From: an uncultured Clostridia bacterium
GTDB taxonomy: Bacteria; Bacillota; Clostridia; Oscillospirales; Acutalibacteraceae
Direction of reading: 5' to 3'
DNA length: 64,000 nt
Assembly (NCBI GenBank): GCA_947631945.1
Contig: CANRNI010000001.1
Span: 1 to 64,000, forward strand
The position numbers and the translations under genes are program-made. Shown piece after piece: positions 1 to 8,995 of this stretch. The notes under the pieces are model-generated. The model worked only from the letters and a program-made list of their open reading frames with translations, had not been told where the DNA came from and searched no databases. How positions within the stretch are numbered: position 1 is the stretch's first letter; each line of letters opens with the position of its first letter.

Positions 1-73
1 CCTGCGTCACTTTTGTCAATCTGACGAAAAATCTCTTGGCACATCTGCACGACAATAATTATGCGGTATTGCC
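1..73. repeat. Dispersed repeat, A-type right end (cut by window edge)
   Basis: Right part of an A-type element. It ends in GCGGTATTGCC, followed by TTAA (74-77), the usual target duplication. The sequence matches the right half of the complete copy at 39583-39753 almost base for base. The left end lies outside the window. Confidence 0.85.
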
Positions 74-280
74 TTAACATAAATTTAACAGAATTTAATC
101 ATAGGCTCGGTGCGCGGCTCGGAGACCATGTTCGGCAAGTCCGCTTTTTCCGTTCTCAGCTCGCCGCTCGGCGACGGAATTCTCTGTAAAAGCTTTTCTT
201 GCGTACTCTTTCTCGTCTTTGCTTTTATTGAAAAATATGATATCACTTTTTTGTTTTAATGTCAATATGTTTTTATGGTA

Positions 281-367
281 TGACTGCACAAATCGGTATG
301 TGATTTTTTTGATGACAAGGCAAAATTCCGTGGCAAAGACGGCAGTAGCTAATTGTACGGTATTGCC
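281..367. repeat. Degenerate dispersed repeat, A-type end
   Basis: The right end (about 331-367) carries the GGCAAAG..CGGTAGC.. and TACGGTATTGCC signature of the A element, again followed by TTAA (368-371). The left part is degenerate and its boundary is approximate. The rest of 74-446 holds no gene I can support. Confidence 0.6.
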
Positions 368-446
368 TTAAAACAACCGATTTGCTTAGATAATTTTGTG
401 TAATATGATGAACTGTTTGGAAATTGTAAAAATTTGAAAAAAGTAT

Positions 447-475
447 TTGCAAAAATACTAATATAGTGGTAGAAT
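447..475 (+). promoter_or_regulatory. Sigma-A-type promoter of the lipid kinase gene
   Basis: TTGCAA at 447-452, a 17-bp spacer and TAGAAT at 470-475. The start codon is about 105 bp downstream, so the leader is long. Confidence 0.55.
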
Positions 476-585
476 TAATAAAACAAGTCATTTTAATGCT
501 GCGCCGTAAAGAAGGAGTAAGATTTGAGAGCGTTAAAATTCGGACTGTGTTATGAAAAATGATATAATGAAGGTCGGGTTCGAAC

Positions 586-1497
586 GTGAAAAATGTACTG
601 ATGATTATAAACCCCAGAGCGGGTAAAAACAGCAAGCGTCTCAATACGGGAGAAATTATCAAGGCGTTTCGGGCAAGGGATATAGAGTGCTTTGAAAAAA
701 CGACTACCTGCTGCGGCGACGCTGCCGAAATCGCGAAAAAATATGCGTCCGCATACGACGCCATTGTTTGCTGCGGCGGCGACGGCACCTATAACGAAGT
801 TATAAACGGAATGATGCAGGCCGAATCGCGTTCACCCATAATTTATCTTCCTTACGGTTCTACCAATGATTTCGCTAACACTATGGGTATTACAAAGGAC
901 CCTGAAAAGGCAGCGCAGATGTATGTTGACAATATGATAAATGCGTTCGACGTAGGCAAATTTAACGACAGATATTTCAGTTATATAGCGTCGTTCGGCG
1001 TTGGAACGGAGATATCCTACGGTACGTCACAAAAGGTTAAAAATTTGCTCGGACACGCCGCATATATTATAAACGGTTTTGTACTTCATATAATTCCGAT
1101 ACTCGCGAATCTCAAGCCCACGCATATGATAATTGAGCATGACGGGGAAACGACAGAAGGCGACTTTTACTTCGGAGCTATCGGAAATACTAACGAGATA
1201 TCGGGAATATTCAAGCTCGATAAGTGCAATATCAAAATGAACGATGGTTTGCTTGAGGTTCTGCTTGTTAAGGACGTTAATATCATGAATATTTTTTCAA
1301 TTTTCGGTAAAATCCTGAGTCAAAATTATACCGGCGACAACATTATACTTTTTAAAACAAGCAAGCTTAAAATAACGGCGGATAGGGAAGTCCCATGGAC
1401 TCTCGACGGCGAATACGGCGGAGCTTATACCGAGATGGAAATAGAAGTACAGCCTAAAGCGATTAACGTTGTTTCTCCTGAAAGCAGATTTCTTTAA
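586..1497 (+). CDS. Diacylglycerol/lipid kinase family protein (DgkB/YegS type)
   Basis: A 303-residue soluble kinase of the DAGK catalytic family, expected to phosphorylate diacylglycerol or a related lipid at the cytoplasmic membrane face so that it returns to phospholipid synthesis. The N-terminus has the INPRAGK nucleotide-loop motif (residues 8-14), and GGDGT (64-68) is the family's ATP-binding signature; length is normal. GTG at 586 is the only usable start, because an in-frame TGA lies at 568. The Shine-Dalgarno match is weak (GAAGG about 12 nt upstream). It stands alone behind its own promoter. The true lipid substrate cannot be read from sequence. Confidence 0.9.
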   Translation: MKNVLMIINPRAGKNSKRLNTGEIIKAFRARDIECFEKTTTCCGDAAEIAKKYASAYDAIVCCGGDGTYNEVINGMMQAESRSPIIYLPYGSTNDFANTMGITKDPEKAAQMYVDNMINAFDVGKFNDRYFSYIASFGVGTEISYGTSQKVKNLLGHAAYIINGFVLHIIPILANLKPTHMIIEHDGETTEGDFYFGAIGNTNEISGIFKLDKCNIKMNDGLLEVLLVKDVNIMNIFSIFGKILSQNYTGDNIILFKTSKLKITADREVPWTLDGEYGGAYTEMEIEVQPKAINVVSPESRFL

Positions 1498-1510
1498 GGA
1501 GATACTGATA

Positions 1511-1539
1511 TTGACAGTTATTTTATTTTGTGATATAAT
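1511..1539 (+). promoter_or_regulatory. Consensus promoter of the HMA-protein gene
   Basis: TTGACA at 1511-1516, a 17-bp spacer and TATAAT at 1534-1539: a perfect sigma-A consensus. Such a strong core promoter on a metallochaperone gene suggests control by a repressor; see the inverted repeat at 1542-1556. Confidence 0.8.
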
Positions 1540-1541
1540 TG

Positions 1542-1556
1542 GTTAGCAAAAACTAA
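1542..1556. promoter_or_regulatory. Possible operator (inverted repeat)
   Basis: GTTAG, five bases, CTAAC immediately downstream of the -10 box, covering the likely transcription start. The position fits a repressor site. It does not obviously match a CopY or CsoR box, so the regulator is unknown. Confidence 0.35.
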
Positions 1557-1578
1557 CTGATTGGAGTGATTTCATATC

Positions 1579-1833
1579 ATGGTAAAAACCACATTAAGTA
1601 TTGAAGGAATGAGTTGCGGTATGTGTGAGGCACACGTTAACGATGCCATAAGAAACGCCTTCACCGTAAAAAAGGTGAACTCATCACATACAGAAAATAA
1701 AACCGTGATTATTTCCGAAGATGTTCTTGACGAAAATGCTGTTAAGCGGGTAATAGGTAATACGGGTTATACATTGGTTTCGATTGCAACAGAGCCTTAC
1801 GAGAAAAAAGGATTGTTTGGAATTAAAAAATAA
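1579..1833 (+). CDS. Heavy-metal-associated (HMA) domain protein, CopZ-like
   Basis: An 84-residue cytosolic protein with one HMA ferredoxin-like fold. The metal loop GMSCGMCEAHV contains the Cys13-x-x-Cys16 pair that binds Cu(I) or another soft metal. CopZ chaperones are usually about 68-70 residues; this one has a short basic C-terminal extension ending in KKGLFGIKK. It has its own consensus promoter and is followed 93 bp later by a Cys/His-rich DUF305 protein, so the two probably handle the same metal. No P-type ATPase or copper regulator lies nearby. Confidence 0.85.
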   Translation: MVKTTLSIEGMSCGMCEAHVNDAIRNAFTVKKVNSSHTENKTVIISEDVLDENAVKRVIGNTGYTLVSIATEPYEKKGLFGIKK

Positions 1834-1926
1834 TAGGATGTGTTAAGAAAATACTAAATTCGTGGTTCAAATTAAAGTGTCAATATTTTCTCCCTTGGCA
1901 TATTATGTGCTGAGGGAGATGAATTA

Positions 1927-2502
1927 ATGAATAATAAATGCTGTAATTCAACAAATAACTATTACAATACTTATCAAAAAATACTTGACAGAATGATAAA
2001 TCGCATGACGTCCGCGCCGCTCGGCAACAGTATCTCGGCAAATTTCATATCGCAGATGATTCCTCACCACAAAGCGGCTATTGAGATGTCGGAGAATATA
2101 CTGAAATATACTGACAACTGTACTCTTAAATCAATTGCGGAAAATATCATCAGTGAGCAGACGCAGAGTATTGCCGATATGGAAAAAATTTTTTGCGGCT
2201 GTAAAAACTGTGTGAACAATTCCTGTGATTTGCAAAGACATCGGAACGCCATGAATGATATAATGCAGACCATGTTCCGTGAGATGCGTTCAGCAAAAAC
2301 CACGGATAATGTTAACTGCGATTTTCTGCGCGAGATGATTCCGCATCACGAGGGCGCGGTAAGAATGTGCGAAGCGACGCTCGGGTGCCGCATTTGCGCA
2401 GACCTTAGACCTATTCTTGATTCTATAATCGCGTCTCAGAAAAAAGGGATCGCGCAAATGAAAAAGCTTGAGCGTACTCTCGGCTGCGGCTGCTGCAAAT
2501 AA
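1927..2502 (+). CDS. Cytoplasmic tandem DUF305 protein, Cys-rich, probable metal binder
   Basis: A 191-residue protein with two DUF305-type (CopM-related) helical modules, each marked by the family motif MIPHH (residues 44-48 and 137-141). No signal peptide is present, whereas characterised DUF305 copper proteins are mostly exported. Many cysteines occur (CC near residue 5, CGCKNC near 90-95, a CGCC cluster at the C-terminus), which suggests thiol-rich soft-metal binding in the cytosol. A good RBS (GGGAGA) precedes the ATG. It lies behind the HMA gene and ends at a clear terminator. Metal identity and role are inferred from family and context. Confidence 0.8.
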   Translation: MNNKCCNSTNNYYNTYQKILDRMINRMTSAPLGNSISANFISQMIPHHKAAIEMSENILKYTDNCTLKSIAENIISEQTQSIADMEKIFCGCKNCVNNSCDLQRHRNAMNDIMQTMFREMRSAKTTDNVNCDFLREMIPHHEGAVRMCEATLGCRICADLRPILDSIIASQKKGIAQMKKLERTLGCGCCK

Positions 2503-2520
2503 TTGCATTTTAGTATTTCA

Positions 2521-2556
2521 AGCCTACGGCGTTAAATCGGCGCCGGAGGCTTTTTT
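2521..2556 (+). terminator. Rho-independent terminator after the DUF305 gene
   Basis: GC-rich hairpin (AGCCTaCGGCG pairing with CGCCGgAGGCT) followed by six T residues. Confidence 0.85.
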
Positions 2557-2648
2557 ATATTGCAGTACCGCACGATTTTTGTGTGGCGCTGTCATACGGT
2601 TTATGGATATCGGATTTGTTATTTTTTTGTTAACGTATACATTTTATA

Positions 2649-2677
2649 TTGCAATCGAGAAAATAATATGTTATTAT
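2649..2677 (+). promoter_or_regulatory. Putative promoter of the GPH symporter gene
   Basis: TTGCAA at 2649-2654, a 17-bp spacer and TATTAT at 2672-2677, just upstream of the RBS at about 2700. Confidence 0.4.
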
Positions 2678-2709
2678 TTACTGGTATTTATAAACCTATG
2701 GAGGTCAAA

Positions 2710-4317
2710 ATGAAGAAAACCAAAGTTAAATCGGAAAACGGGATTAAACCGCTTTCCGCCGGCGAAATTGTGTCATATTCGCTCGGTTCTCTCGGCAGAG
2801 AATTCAGTAATAACTGCATAAACGCATTCTTTTTAGTATATTTATGCATATATCAGGGCTTAAATCCTGCCGTTATGACTATTGCCTTTGTGCTTGCTAA
2901 AATTTGGGACGCGGTAAACGACCCGCTTCTTGCAACTCTTATAAATAATTCAAAAAAAAGCCGTTTCGGAAGATACAGACCATGGATACTTCTTGGTGCG
3001 CTTATAAACGCGGCTACGTTAATATTTATGTATATACCGCTCGGCGATTCGGTCGGAGTTGTTCCGCGCTACGCATATTACATAATTATGTACGTTCTTT
3101 GGGGTATGTCGTTCACAGTTATGGACGTTCCATTCTGGAGTATGCTGCCGACGATTGCAAACTCCACCTCCGAACGCAACAGGGCAAGCTCTATGGCAAA
3201 GCTTATAGGCGGTCTCGGCGGCTTCCTTGTGGGTATGCTCGGAACATCTATTATTCTTCCTAATTTTTCAAAGCAGGGAATGACAAAAGCTTATATGATT
3301 ATAGGCGTTTCGGCGGCCTGTGTAATGGTGGTATTCATTCTCTTTACGGTAATTTTTAATAAGGAAAAATATCCGGTTCCGCATGAAAATGTGGGATTGG
3401 GGAGAATAATAGAGATTTTTAAGGAAAATGACCAGCTTCGCGCTCACGCTATAAGTCTTGTTCTTTATACGACCGGCAACTCAATATCTCTTTCCCAAAT
3501 ACTCTATCTTTATATTTATTGTTACGAAAACGGAACGAATCTCTTAGATTCAAAATACAGCTATACTCTTTATTGGATTATTGCCTGTACGGGGCAGGGG
3601 ATAGCCATGTTCTTTTACAATCAGCTTACAAAGAAAATACCAAGAGAAAAAATATATGAGTTCGCTTTTTGGACCGCTATAATAAGCTATGTTCTTTTGT
3701 TCTTTATTTTCTTCTTCCTTAAAGAGGGACAGTATTTGCTTAACGCCGTTCTTATAGCTCTTTCGGGCGCGTTCCTTATGCTTTCAAGCGGTATGAACCA
3801 GATAGGCAGTACTGTTATGATGGCGGATATCGTTGATTACGGCGAATATAAAACAGGCAAACGCAGCGACAGCGTAATGTTCAGCGTTCAGACCTTTATA
3901 ACAAAGTTTGCCGCGGCGCTCGCGATGCTTATATTGGGTCTTGGAATCTCGGCGGCGCATCTTCCCACAATTTCCGAGCTTCCCCTAACCAATCCCGACG
4001 GCACTTATGCCGGCAGTATAAACGTTTATACGGACGATGACGGAACATATCTTATAAATGACGAGGAAACATGGGAAAAAATCGTCGCCAATGAGGAATA
4101 TGCAGAAAAATCAAGGCTTATAGGCGATAACGAGGAGCTTGTTTCTTCCGAAAAGCTTACGGTACTCAGAGCGTTTATGTTCCTTATACCTATACCGCTT
4201 AGCATATTCGGACTTGTTTACTATAAGAAAAAATACCGTCTGTACGGCAAGGAGTACGACGATATAAAGGCGGAAATAGACAGACGAAGAACGGAAAATT
4301 CAGTAAAAATTGAATAG
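2710..4317 (+). CDS. GPH-family (MelB-like) sugar:cation symporter
   Basis: A 535-residue, about 12-helix MFS transporter of the glycoside-pentoside-hexuronide:cation family. Diagnostic features are the KIWDAVNDP cation-site helix (residues 64-72) and the following GRYRPW loop (87-92). ATG 2710 is chosen because GGAGGT sits 5-9 nt upstream; reading on to 2560 would add 50 unlikely residues overlapping the promoter. Before the last helix there is an acidic extracytoplasmic insertion (about residues 410-480, rich in Asp, Thr and Glu) that MelB lacks. No glycosidase is adjacent, so the sugar cannot be named. The N-terminus is cytoplasmic and basic. Confidence 0.9.
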   Translation: MKKTKVKSENGIKPLSAGEIVSYSLGSLGREFSNNCINAFFLVYLCIYQGLNPAVMTIAFVLAKIWDAVNDPLLATLINNSKKSRFGRYRPWILLGALINAATLIFMYIPLGDSVGVVPRYAYYIIMYVLWGMSFTVMDVPFWSMLPTIANSTSERNRASSMAKLIGGLGGFLVGMLGTSIILPNFSKQGMTKAYMIIGVSAACVMVVFILFTVIFNKEKYPVPHENVGLGRIIEIFKENDQLRAHAISLVLYTTGNSISLSQILYLYIYCYENGTNLLDSKYSYTLYWIIACTGQGIAMFFYNQLTKKIPREKIYEFAFWTAIISYVLLFFIFFFLKEGQYLLNAVLIALSGAFLMLSSGMNQIGSTVMMADIVDYGEYKTGKRSDSVMFSVQTFITKFAAALAMLILGLGISAAHLPTISELPLTNPDGTYAGSINVYTDDDGTYLINDEETWEKIVANEEYAEKSRLIGDNEELVSSEKLTVLRAFMFLIPIPLSIFGLVYYKKKYRLYGKEYDDIKAEIDRRRTENSVKIE

Positions 4318-4382
4318 TTGCGTTGTGCGCTTTAATATACTTTTCACCCATAGAAAACTGTGTCGTTTTAAACAGAGCGTCA

Positions 4383-4417
4383 TATAATATGATTGAAGGG
4401 ACAAAACCCTATCATAT
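4383..4417 (+). promoter_or_regulatory. -10-like box and leader hairpin before the DUF11 gene
   Basis: A TATAAT box (4383-4388) without a recognisable -35 partner, followed by an inverted repeat (ATATGAT..AGGG / CCCT.ATCATAT, 4387-4417) that ends directly before AAGGAGG. The hairpin could affect RBS access or mRNA stability. Confidence 0.35.
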
Positions 4418-4434
4418 AATAAGGAGGTTCTTAA

Positions 4435-5292
4435 ATGGCAACGTTTTTCAATCAGGCGACGCTTTCGTATAATGATAACGTCACCAATTCCAATATTGTC
4501 ACAGGTGAAATAGTTGAGGTACTTTCGGCGGTAAAGACCGCTGTTGTAGATACTTACGAAGCGGGCGACTCTATAACGTATGTTATAAGCATAGTGAACA
4601 CCGGAGCGGCTCCGTTCAATAACCTTACGGTTACGGATAATCTCGGTACTTATACATCGGGAGAATTGAGCCTTACTCCGCTGACATATGTTGACGGCTC
4701 TGTAAAATACTATGTAAACGGCGTTCTTCTTGCCGCTCCTACGGTACAGACGGCCGCAGGTACACTGACGTTCAGCGGCATAAACGTGCCTGCCGGCGGC
4801 AACGCCATTATTGTTTACAAGGCAGACGTAAACGGTTTCGCGCCGCTAACAACTACAGGCACAGTAGAAAATACCGCGACGATTACAGGCGGCGGACTGT
4901 CAACGCCCATAACCGCTGATGAAACAGTCAGCGCGAGCGCGGAACCCGTTCTTTCCATAAGCAAGTCTGTAAGTCCGTCGTCGGTAGCCGAAAACGGACA
5001 GCTTACTTACACTTTCCTGATTCAGAACACAGGCAATACTGCCGCCGGTGCGGACGACAGGATAGTCGTTACAGATACGTTCACGCCCATTCTTAACGAT
5101 ATTACCGTTACTTATGACGGCGAGACGCTTACCGAAACAACGGACTACACATACGATGCCGCGACGGGACAGTTCTCAACGGTTGCCGGTCAGCTTACCG
5201 TACCGGCCGCGACATATGCTCAGGATCCCGCTACGGGCAGATGGATAGTAACGCCCGGTGTAGGAACTCTTACGGTAACGGGAACAATTTGA
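4435..5292 (+). CDS. DUF11 (conserved repeat domain) protein without signal peptide
   Basis: A 285-residue protein made of two DUF11 beta-sandwich repeats. Each contains the phrase pattern of this family: ITYVISIVNTG then VTDNLG near the N-terminus, and LTYTFLIQNTGN then VVTDTFTP in the second copy. DUF11 proteins are normally large exported surface proteins; this one starts MATFFNQATLSYN with no signal peptide or membrane helix, and stops abruptly in a Thr/Val-rich strand. It has a very strong RBS (AAGGAGG), its own leader and its own terminator. A structural coat or spore-associated role is possible but not shown. Threonine content is high. Confidence 0.75.
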   Translation: MATFFNQATLSYNDNVTNSNIVTGEIVEVLSAVKTAVVDTYEAGDSITYVISIVNTGAAPFNNLTVTDNLGTYTSGELSLTPLTYVDGSVKYYVNGVLLAAPTVQTAAGTLTFSGINVPAGGNAIIVYKADVNGFAPLTTTGTVENTATITGGGLSTPITADETVSASAEPVLSISKSVSPSSVAENGQLTYTFLIQNTGNTAAGADDRIVVTDTFTPILNDITVTYDGETLTETTDYTYDAATGQFSTVAGQLTVPAATYAQDPATGRWIVTPGVGTLTVTGTI

Positions 5293-5318
5293 ACGTATAT
5301 AAGACAGTAAAAATAACG

Positions 5319-5346
5319 GAGCAGCGGATTTTCCGCTGCTTTTTAT
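5319..5346 (+). terminator. Rho-independent terminator after the DUF11 gene
   Basis: GCAGCGGA / TCCGCTGC hairpin followed by TTTTT. Confidence 0.9.
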
Positions 5347-5499
5347 AATCGCGGTTGAATCTTAGACGCACGCCTTATACGTTAATCAGAAGCCTTATCG
5401 TTCAAAATTTTTTGACAAGCATCGGTCTGACCCCGAAATTGATAACCGGACAATTTGCGCATCGCAACGGTTCGGGCTGTACAAATTGTTTTTCATCTG

Positions 5500-5528
5500 T
5501 TGACGAAACGTCTAAAATGTGATATTAT
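5500..5528 (+). promoter_or_regulatory. Promoter of the NifX-like gene
   Basis: TTGACG at 5500-5505, a 17-bp spacer and TATTAT at 5523-5528, ending 23 bp before the ATG. Confidence 0.65.
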
Positions 5529-5551
5529 TTGAAAAAAAGGAACTTTATTAA

Positions 5552-5875
5552 ATGATTTATAGTGTGGCGGCGCCTTATGATAAAGGAAAAATATTCTCCG
5601 ATTTTGATAAATGCAGGGATTTTATAATATACAAGGTTGAGGGAAACTGTGTTTTTGAATCTGATATAATGGGCGTTGTGAAATATGACGATATATCCGA
5701 TTTCGCAAACGCCTGTCTGCGGTTTTTGCTTAAAAATAACATACGCGTTGTTATATGCGATAAAATAAGCGTTGAAATGAAGCGAAATTTAGAAAAGCTT
5801 GGTATTCGTGTTTATGACGGATTATCCGGTAGTGCCGGAAAAGCGCTTAATATTCTTATAAATCAAATGTACTAA
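5552..5875 (+). CDS. NifX/NifB-type iron-molybdenum cofactor-binding domain protein
   Basis: A 107-residue single-domain protein of the dinitrogenase iron-molybdenum cofactor biosynthesis family. It shows the family's opening strand (YSVAAPYDKGKIFSDFDKC), the central NNIRVVICDKI strand and the C-terminal GIRVYDGLSGSAGKAL segment. Relatives bind Fe-S or Fe-Mo-type cofactors, but small stand-alone copies occur in many anaerobes without nitrogenase and their role is poorly known. The usual His-Gly near the cluster site is not obvious. It is monocistronic, with its own promoter and a bidirectional terminator. No nitrogen-fixation genes are nearby. Confidence 0.8.
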   Translation: MIYSVAAPYDKGKIFSDFDKCRDFIIYKVEGNCVFESDIMGVVKYDDISDFANACLRFLLKNNIRVVICDKISVEMKRNLEKLGIRVYDGLSGSAGKALNILINQMY

Positions 5876-5878
5876 AAT

Positions 5879-5910
5879 CAAAAAACACCGATTGAAACGG
5901 TGTTTTTTTT
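5879..5910. terminator. Bidirectional terminator between convergent genes
   Basis: ACACCG / CGGTGT hairpin flanked by A-rich sequence on the left and T8 on the right. It can serve the rightward NifX-like gene and the leftward YfhO-like gene that ends at 5933. Confidence 0.85.
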
Positions 5911-5932
5911 GTTGACATTTGATTTATGCTTC

Positions 5933-8900
5933 TTAATCTATCGGCGTACCGTCATTTTTCTCTTTTTCTTCCGAAGATTTTTTCCCGCGTTTAAATATTA
6001 TCGCGATGATAGGAAGAAAAGCTGTTCCGATTAATGTCATTGCCGCCGCGGCCGCCGCGTACGGAGTGGTATAATGAAATTCAACCGTATGCTCTCCCGC
6101 GTCAAGAAGCACGCCGCTGAACATAGTATTGATATTCAAAAGCTCCGCTTCATTGCCATCGACCTTTACTTTCCAGCCGTCCGAATAAGGAATCTGTACA
6201 GCCAGAATTTTAGTTTTGTCGAGAGATATAGTACCCTTTACGGTATTCTCATTGTCCGTTATTTCAACGTTTTCTAAAATATCTTCCGTTCTGTCGTGAT
6301 AATCGGACGGGATATTTTCAAGGCTCTGATAAGAAATCAGAAAATTATCCATCGTATAAGTTCCTGTGTGGCTGAAGGATATCTTTATTGTATCTGTTTC
6401 GCCCTGTTTTATTTCATCGGGCATAGTGGTTCCGAGATATATCGCAAAGGTATTTGTACCCGAATAAAACGGATTTTTGGGAGTGAAATAACTGCATTGT
6501 TTGCTCTTTTTCAAATATGACGATTTTACGGTTATTTGCACGCTGTTCGGTCCGGAATAGAACAATTCGGCTCTTTCAAGATTTCTTTGCGCAATCGGGT
6601 CAAGCTTTGATTCAATATACGGTACGCTTTCTCCCTCAGATATCTCTTCGTTTATTGCTTTTTGCTGTAAATATATTTCGGATTCGACCTCGTCCCTCAC
6701 TTTTTCATACGGCGAAATATCAGTATATTTAAGACCGTCAATCACGGCGGAACATTCCGAATAAATGGAGACGGGAACCTCTATTTCCAAATTTTTTGAT
6801 GTGTCCCGTACGGTGATATTGTGACCGTCTACCGAGATTCCATCTGTTTTTTCAGCCGAAGCTTTGAGAAGCTCAAAGATATCGTATTGTTTTACGTCAT
6901 CCGTTCTTATCTGCGCTTTGGGAAGAACGTCCGTACCGTCTGTAACTGCGGTTTGCAAAAGGACGTTCTGCTTTTCTATAGGCGTAAGTTTTTCATATTC
7001 TTCACGTGACATAATCGTGTCATATGTGTATCCCATTGGCATATAGTAATTGAGCTTTTTCATTTTTATTGTTTGATTTTCACCTGAACCGTGAGAAGAA
7101 TAGCCCTTATAGTATCTTGTTTCGTAATCGCTGTTAAGAGTGAGCTGATTGTGAAAAGTAAACGTATCATAAAATATTGATAAAAGTCCGATTTTCGGGA
7201 CTTCTATAGTCCCGCTCGCGTATTTGCAGCCCGAAAGCGATTGAAGAATATAACGATTATCAAAGTTAAGCCAGCGCTGTTCAATCGAAAAGTTAAGTCC
7301 CAGCTCGGTTATAAATTCCGATACAACGGGATTCGCGACGCTGTAATAAAAAGACGTTGAGTTTCTGTCCGCGAGAAGCGCGGCGTTTTCCGTAATTGCC
7401 GAGTCGTAATCATCATAGCGGTAAAATTCGGAATTGTCGTTTATTCTGTTTATAAAGGCCGAGGTCGTGCTTCCTGCCATACGGTTATATAAATCGCCTG
7501 TAAGAACCGCGTCCTTTGCGGCGTTTCCCTCGCGAAAATCAAACAGATAAAACGCCTGCATAAAAACGGCGGCGGCAAGGAAAACGGAGAAAACCCTCTG
7601 CGCAGCTATTTTGCGTATATTTATACTGTCATATACAGTAACAAGACACATCGCGGCAAACATAAATGCGAGAGCCAAAAGAGATGTTTCGCTCCTTGAC
7701 GATACAAGACAGCATACAACTCCGAGATACAGAGCGGAAATTATCCATATGCGCCTTTTTTCTTTTGCCTCAAGCTCAAATAATTCGTCGTATCCTATTG
7801 TAACGGCGACAGACGCGATAAAAGAGAATATCCAACTCCATCTGTTTGTAACATAAGCGAAACCGTTGAATATATGACCGAATACAGGTAAAAGAGCGGC
7901 AAATATCGCCAGAGAAAACGCAATGGCAATATTTTTGTGTCTGCGTATGCGTACAAAGCACAGTATTACACAAAGCAGGGATATTCCCGTAAATCCTATC
8001 AGCGTCCAATATTCCGAACTTGACGGATTTATTATCATGTCGGCAAATCCCGCGTAATAGTAAAGCGGATACAAAAACGGGACTGCATTGTCGGTGTTTA
8101 ACCTGTTTCCGGAAAGAGTGGTTTTTACTTGAGGCAGGAAGATTATCATTGAAATCAAAAAAGCGTTGACGGTAAAAAGCGCGAATTTGCCAAGTGTTTT
8201 AAAAAACTCCTTAGCGTTTTCCCTTTTGCTTTCTTTTTTAACACGCAGAGAAAAATAGCTCAGAGCCGCGTAAACCAACATTATAATACACGTCATGTAC
8301 GCGAAATAGAAGTTTGTCATTACCGTAAGCGCGAGAGAAATAATGTATGTGAGCGGACTTTCTTTTTTGAGTATTTTATCAATTCCGAGAAAGATAAGAG
8401 GACAATATATAAGTCCCGTCATAAAGAACGGGTGACGGACGGCGGCGGACATGGCGAAACCGCAGAAAGCGTATGAAAAAGCGCCCGTTATAACAGCGGA
8501 AGTGTGTGAATTTCTGTAAAGCATATACATGGAAAACGTAATTCCGGAGAGATACATTCTTAATATGATAAGAAAATCGTAGAGATATTCCGTTTTTTCG
8601 GGCGAAACAAAAACGGAAAGAAGATTCAAGGGATCGCCCACACCGTAATAATGAAGCGTTGAAACTATATCGGAACCCATTCCAATGGAAAAATCGAACA
8701 TCGGGATAACAAACGTATGATTTACAAAAATATTTTTTAAAATAGTGCGCAGATATTTCCCGTAATACGCCAAAACCACGCAGTGCTGGCTCAAACCGTC
8801 GATATTCGCTACAAGCGACCTGCCGTTGCGCGCGAAAAGCAAACCGAAAATCAGCGCGGACATTATAATGAAAATAAATGTGTATCCTAATATCACGCGT

Positions 8901-8956
8901 CTTTTCACGACTGATTTTTCGTTTTTGACAATCAGCGGTGATTTTATTTTTTTCAT
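5933..8956 (-). CDS. YfhO family polytopic membrane protein
   Basis: A 1007-residue integral membrane protein of the YfhO family (PF09586). It has many hydrophobic helices in the N-terminal half, a large extracytoplasmic domain (about residues 480-930), one last helix near residues 965-985 and a charged tail. The N-terminal luminal segment NGRSLVANIDGLSQH is typical of these GT-C-like proteins. Bacillus and Listeria homologues act in glycosylation of teichoic acids from lipid-linked sugars, so a cell-envelope glycosyl-transfer role is inferred. GGGAGG lies 7-12 nt upstream of the start. It is monocistronic, with its own promoter and a shared terminator. Confidence 0.85.
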   Translation of the reverse strand: MKKIKSPLIVKNEKSVVKRRVILGYTFIFIIMSALIFGLLFARNGRSLVANIDGLSQHCVVLAYYGKYLRTILKNIFVNHTFVIPMFDFSIGMGSDIVSTLHYYGVGDPLNLLSVFVSPEKTEYLYDFLIILRMYLSGITFSMYMLYRNSHTSAVITGAFSYAFCGFAMSAAVRHPFFMTGLIYCPLIFLGIDKILKKESPLTYIISLALTVMTNFYFAYMTCIIMLVYAALSYFSLRVKKESKRENAKEFFKTLGKFALFTVNAFLISMIIFLPQVKTTLSGNRLNTDNAVPFLYPLYYYAGFADMIINPSSSEYWTLIGFTGISLLCVILCFVRIRRHKNIAIAFSLAIFAALLPVFGHIFNGFAYVTNRWSWIFSFIASVAVTIGYDELFELEAKEKRRIWIISALYLGVVCCLVSSRSETSLLALAFMFAAMCLVTVYDSINIRKIAAQRVFSVFLAAAVFMQAFYLFDFREGNAAKDAVLTGDLYNRMAGSTTSAFINRINDNSEFYRYDDYDSAITENAALLADRNSTSFYYSVANPVVSEFITELGLNFSIEQRWLNFDNRYILQSLSGCKYASGTIEVPKIGLLSIFYDTFTFHNQLTLNSDYETRYYKGYSSHGSGENQTIKMKKLNYYMPMGYTYDTIMSREEYEKLTPIEKQNVLLQTAVTDGTDVLPKAQIRTDDVKQYDIFELLKASAEKTDGISVDGHNITVRDTSKNLEIEVPVSIYSECSAVIDGLKYTDISPYEKVRDEVESEIYLQQKAINEEISEGESVPYIESKLDPIAQRNLERAELFYSGPNSVQITVKSSYLKKSKQCSYFTPKNPFYSGTNTFAIYLGTTMPDEIKQGETDTIKISFSHTGTYTMDNFLISYQSLENIPSDYHDRTEDILENVEITDNENTVKGTISLDKTKILAVQIPYSDGWKVKVDGNEAELLNINTMFSGVLLDAGEHTVEFHYTTPYAAAAAAMTLIGTAFLPIIAIIFKRGKKSSEEKEKNDGTPID

Positions 8957-8995
8957 TTTGTTTCCTCCCGCAGAAATTTATATAAATTTGCTAAA

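Noticed and set aside
95-289. Minus-strand ORF of 64 codons between two repeat copies
   Set aside because: No convincing RBS, no recognisable family, Arg/Ala-rich composition typical of a chance frame; at most a gene remnant.
524-562. Possible 12-residue leader peptide (TTG start after GAAGGAG) upstream of the lipid kinase
   Set aside because: The RBS spacing is good, but the peptide is very short, has no attenuator-like codon run or hairpin, and nothing else supports translation.
4381-4389. Sporulation sigma-K-like -10 (CATATAATA) before the DUF11 gene
   Set aside because: The -10 pattern matches but no AC element lies at the required distance upstream, so no sigma assignment is made.
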